From Pseudomonadota bacterium (GTDB lineage Bacteria; Bdellovibrionota_B; Oligoflexia; Silvanigrellales; Silvanigrellaceae), in contig RFOM01000026.1 in the NCBI GenBank assembly GCA_009926615.1, positions 1-47,395 on the forward strand: 47,395 nt of DNA, read 5' to 3'. The position numbers and the translations under genes are program-made. The notes under the pieces are model-generated. The model made no database searches. It had not been told where the DNA came from and worked only from the letters and a program-made list of their open reading frames with translations. Every line of letters begins with the position of its first letter. Position 1 is the first letter of the stretch. Positions 44,897-47,395 of the stretch are shown in pieces.

Positions 44897-47320
44897 ATGG
44901 CTAACAAGGACATACTTTTAACGCCGGAAATTTTGGCTGACGTCACCTCGGAGCTGAACCTCAGCAAAACTCCGGTCGAAAATACTCTCAAATTGCTTCT
45001 CGACGACTGCACAGTGCCCTTCATTGCCCGTTACCGCAAAGAAGCAACAGGCGGGCTGGATGAAGTTCAAATTCGCGATATCCGCGATCGCTTTGAATAT
45101 CTGCTTGCCCTGAATGAACGCAAAGAAACAATTCTCAAATCGATTCAGGAACAGGGAAAACTCAATCCCGCTCTCGAGGCAAAGATTAAAACCTGCAAGG
45201 TTAAATCCGAACTCGAAGACCTCTATCTGCCCTACAAACCGAAAAAGAGAACGCGCGGACAAATCGCAAAAGAACGCGGACTCGAACCGCTTGCACTTGA
45301 AATCCTCAAACAGGATCCGAGCCTCGAAGACCTTGCCGGACTGTGCGTCTCGTACGTTGGTCAACATGCCGAGGTCACCACCCTTGAAATCGCGATTCAG
45401 GGTGCAAAAGATTACATCGCCGAACAAATTTCAGAGCGTGCCGACGTGCGCGGCGAATTGCGTCAGTGGATTTACGACAACGCTACATTTGTTTCGGTTG
45501 TCCGCGACGACCACAAAGAAAAGAAAACAAAGTACACCAACTATTATGACTTCAGGGAACCGGTAAACTCGATTGCCGCGCATCGTCTGATGGCGCTCAG
45601 GCGCGGTGAAAAAGAAGAAATTCTGAAAGTCACCGTCGAATATGACAACGACACAGTTCTCGCCCTGGTCTCCGACAAAACTTTGGAGAGAAAAGCCAGC
45701 GAACCGGTCAAGGCACTCATGACTGAATGCGTCAAAGACGCGTTCAACAGACTGCTTTCTCCGAGCATCGAAACCGAACTGAGACTGGAAACCAAAAACC
45801 GCGCAGAAGAAGAAGCAATCACTGTTTTTGCCAAAAACCTGCGTTCACTTTTGCTTCTCCCGCCCATTCCAAAGAAAATCGTACTCGGCGTGGACCCCGG
45901 AATTCGCACGGGAAGCAAACTGGTTGTCGTCGATGAAACCGGAAAACTGCTCGACCACTCAACGATCTTCCCTGACATTGAACAACCAATCACTGTGCCC
46001 AAGAACAAAAACGCAGTTGAAAAATCGCTCGAATTCATCAAAAAATACAGCGTTGAATACGTCAGTATCGGAAACGGCACGGCCGGCCGCGAGATGGATG
46101 ATTTCTTCCATCAGATTGCCGAAGCCAACAAGGATCTGAAAGTCAAAATTCTCGTCGTCAACGAAGCCGGTGCGAGCGTCTATTCTGCAAGCGATGTCGC
46201 CCGCGACGAATTTCCGGATCTCGATTTAACCTACCGCGGAGCCGTCAGTATCGCGCGCCGCCTGCAGGACCCTCTCGCCGAGCTTGTCAAAATCGAACCC
46301 AAGAGCATCGGTGTCGGCCAGTACCAGCACGATGTGAACCAGAGCCGTCTTAAAAAACAGCTCGATGAAGTTGTCGAAAGCTGCGTGAACTACGTTGGCG
46401 TAAACCTCAACACCGCAAGTCCGAGCCTGCTGTCTTATGTTGCGGGAATCGGTCCGACACTGGCAAAAAATATTGTCCGTCACCGTGAACAAAAGGGAAT
46501 TTTCAAAGATCGCAACTCACTTTTTGAGGTTATGGGATTCGGTCCCAAGGCTTTCGAACAGGCGGCAGGATTTCTGCGGATCCCCGAGGCGGTTAACCCG
46601 CTGGACAACACAGCTGTTCATCCCGAAGCTTACAAAGTTGTCGAGAAAATCGCCGGTGACCTGAATAAGTCAGCGCTCGAACTGATCGGCCTGCGTGAAG
46701 TCCTCAACACTCTGGATTTGAAAAAGTACGTCACCGAAGAGATTGGTGTTCCTACGCTGCAGGATATTGTCCGCGAATTGCAAAAACCGGGGCGCGACCC
46801 GCGCGAAGACGGAGTCAAGCACACGTATAACCGCGAAGTCCGCGATCTCAACAGCCTGCAGGAAGGCATGGTCTTGTCGGGCACCGTGACCAACGTGACA
46901 AACTTTGGCGCTTTTGTGGACATCGGCGTGCATCAGGACGGTCTGATTCACATCAGCGAACTGTCAAGTCAGTTCATCAAAGACGCATCACAGGCCATTG
47001 CGGTCGGTGATCAGGTTAAAGTCAAAGTTATCGGTGTCGACAAGGAGCGCAAACGCATCAGCCTGAGCCGCAAGGCCGTGGAAGAGGGCGTTGCCGGCAC
47101 ACTCGGCGCGCGGCCGTCACAACGCGCAGGTGCCTCGTCAGGACCGCAGGCGCGCAATGGAGCTCCGCACAACAACCAACGGCCGTCTCACTCAGCCGGC
47201 CAGCCGTCATCCGGTCCAAGGCCTCAGGGCGGACGCGAAAGCCGCAACACACCCGCGCAACCTTCGGGTCCTGCTTCACTTCAGGATCTGCTCAACAAGT
47301 TTAACAACAAGCGGCTCTGA
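44897..47320 (+). CDS. tex: RNA-binding transcription accessory protein Tex
   Basis: A 807-residue nucleic-acid-binding protein related to eukaryotic Spt6. In order: helical Tex N-domain (SELNLSKTPVENTLKLLLDDCTVPFIARYRKEATGGL), YqgF/RNase H-like domain near 325-430 (VLGVDPGIRTGSKLVVV), helix-hairpin-helix near 503-565 (YVAGIGPTLAKNIVRHRE), and an S1 RNA-binding domain near 652-722 (VTNVTNFGAFVDIGVHQDG). A low-complexity tail rich in Arg, Gln, Ser and Pro makes it longer than the E. coli protein. I use ATG 44897 (GGAAGAGAG upstream) rather than ATG 44849, which lies inside a terminator hairpin. Its stop codon sits in a 9-bp hairpin. Confidence 0.95.
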   Translation: MANKDILLTPEILADVTSELNLSKTPVENTLKLLLDDCTVPFIARYRKEATGGLDEVQIRDIRDRFEYLLALNERKETILKSIQEQGKLNPALEAKIKTCKVKSELEDLYLPYKPKKRTRGQIAKERGLEPLALEILKQDPSLEDLAGLCVSYVGQHAEVTTLEIAIQGAKDYIAEQISERADVRGELRQWIYDNATFVSVVRDDHKEKKTKYTNYYDFREPVNSIAAHRLMALRRGEKEEILKVTVEYDNDTVLALVSDKTLERKASEPVKALMTECVKDAFNRLLSPSIETELRLETKNRAEEEAITVFAKNLRSLLLLPPIPKKIVLGVDPGIRTGSKLVVVDETGKLLDHSTIFPDIEQPITVPKNKNAVEKSLEFIKKYSVEYVSIGNGTAGREMDDFFHQIAEANKDLKVKILVVNEAGASVYSASDVARDEFPDLDLTYRGAVSIARRLQDPLAELVKIEPKSIGVGQYQHDVNQSRLKKQLDEVVESCVNYVGVNLNTASPSLLSYVAGIGPTLAKNIVRHREQKGIFKDRNSLFEVMGFGPKAFEQAAGFLRIPEAVNPLDNTAVHPEAYKVVEKIAGDLNKSALELIGLREVLNTLDLKKYVTEEIGVPTLQDIVRELQKPGRDPREDGVKHTYNREVRDLNSLQEGMVLSGTVTNVTNFGAFVDIGVHQDGLIHISELSSQFIKDASQAIAVGDQVKVKVIGVDKERKRISLSRKAVEEGVAGTLGARPSQRAGASSGPQARNGAPHNNQRPSHSAGQPSSGPRPQGGRESRNTPAQPSGPASLQDLLNKFNNKRL

Positions 47321-47330
47321 CGAGCCGCTT
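47309..47330 (+). other. Hairpin over the tex stop codon
   Basis: AAGCGGCTC-TGAC-GAGCCGCTT, a perfect 9-bp stem whose loop contains the TGA stop (47318-47320). No T-tract follows, so it is not an ordinary intrinsic terminator. Confidence 0.6.
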
Positions 47331-47344
47331 CGGAGTCGCACATC

Positions 47345-47395
47345 GTGTTAAAAAAAACATTTCTGGGCGTCATCGGCGGATCGGGTCTTTATGAC
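47345..47395 (+). CDS. Start of an MTAP/purine nucleoside phosphorylase-family protein (cut by window end)
   Basis: Only 17 codons are present, beginning GTG TTA. The residues FLGVIGGSGLYD match the phosphate-binding N-terminus of S-methyl-5'-thioadenosine phosphorylase (MtnP) and its close PNP relatives. If so, it cleaves methylthioadenosine for methionine and purine salvage. It follows tex by 24 bases and may be co-transcribed. The upstream ribosome site is CGGAG about 10 bases away. MtnP and PNP cannot be told apart from this fragment. Confidence 0.75.
   Translation, partial: MLKKTFLGVIGGSGLYD

Overview
The window is a gene-dense chromosomal segment of roughly 50% G+C from a Gram-negative, diderm bacterium. 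It holds about 41 protein genes, one tRNA, and no rRNA, insertion sequence, prophage or CRISPR array that I can see. Lipid A synthesis (LpxC), HtrA, a lipoprotein and an OmpA-domain protein show an outer membrane. RNase J, a CarD-type regulator and an ExbB/ExbD/ExbD/AgmX-PglI cassette together suggest a deltaproteobacterium-like lineage (Bdellovibrionota, Myxococcota or relatives). That placement is inference from gene content only.

Layout. 1-516 is the end of an HDAC-family deacetylase. 525-7730 is a long minus-strand block: an acidic 92-aa protein, an orphan adenine DNA methyltransferase, a small secreted protein, an ExbB-like and two ExbD-like membrane proteins, an AgmX/PglI protein, and a frameshifted RNase J. 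7729-8505 is 5-formyl-THF cyclo-ligase. 8478-14089 (minus) carries a GNAT acetyltransferase, phosphatidylserine decarboxylase, a UvrA-like ATPase and an MlaF-like ATPase that lacks its H-loop histidine. 14230-16331 has a secreted protein with a triplicated Cys-pair module and an OmpA-domain protein, sharing one bidirectional terminator. 16495-19411 is trmB, a CDF metal transporter and queG. Next come HtrA (minus), then a lipoprotein and the methylmalonyl-CoA mutase large subunit (plus).

23177-32456 is a housekeeping stretch: groES-groEL, sucC-sucD, ssb (minus), lpxC, dnaJ, cysS and tRNA-Arg(TCG). 32472-38641 (minus) holds the PEP-synthase/PPDK regulatory protein, a YyaL-like protein with a degraded CxxC, a CheY-like regulator, cobS and an HD phosphohydrolase. 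39029-47395 holds carD, tgt (minus), an M14 carboxypeptidase (minus), a small NifU-domain protein, a maltokinase-fold protein with altered catalytic residues, ndk, tex and the first codons of an MTAP/PNP-family phosphorylase.

Functional threads. Queuosine: tgt and queG. Cobalamin: CobS makes the cofactor, mutase and QueG use it. Succinyl-CoA: mutase and SucCD. Protein folding: groESL and dnaJ share a near-identical promoter-like motif that I found at no other gene here. The most unusual elements are the ExbB/ExbD/AgmX cassette with changed channel residues, the triplicated Cys-module protein, the putative pseudo-maltokinase, the H-loop-less ABC ATPase, the acidic protein coupled to an orphan methylase, and two genes preceded closely by terminator hairpins.
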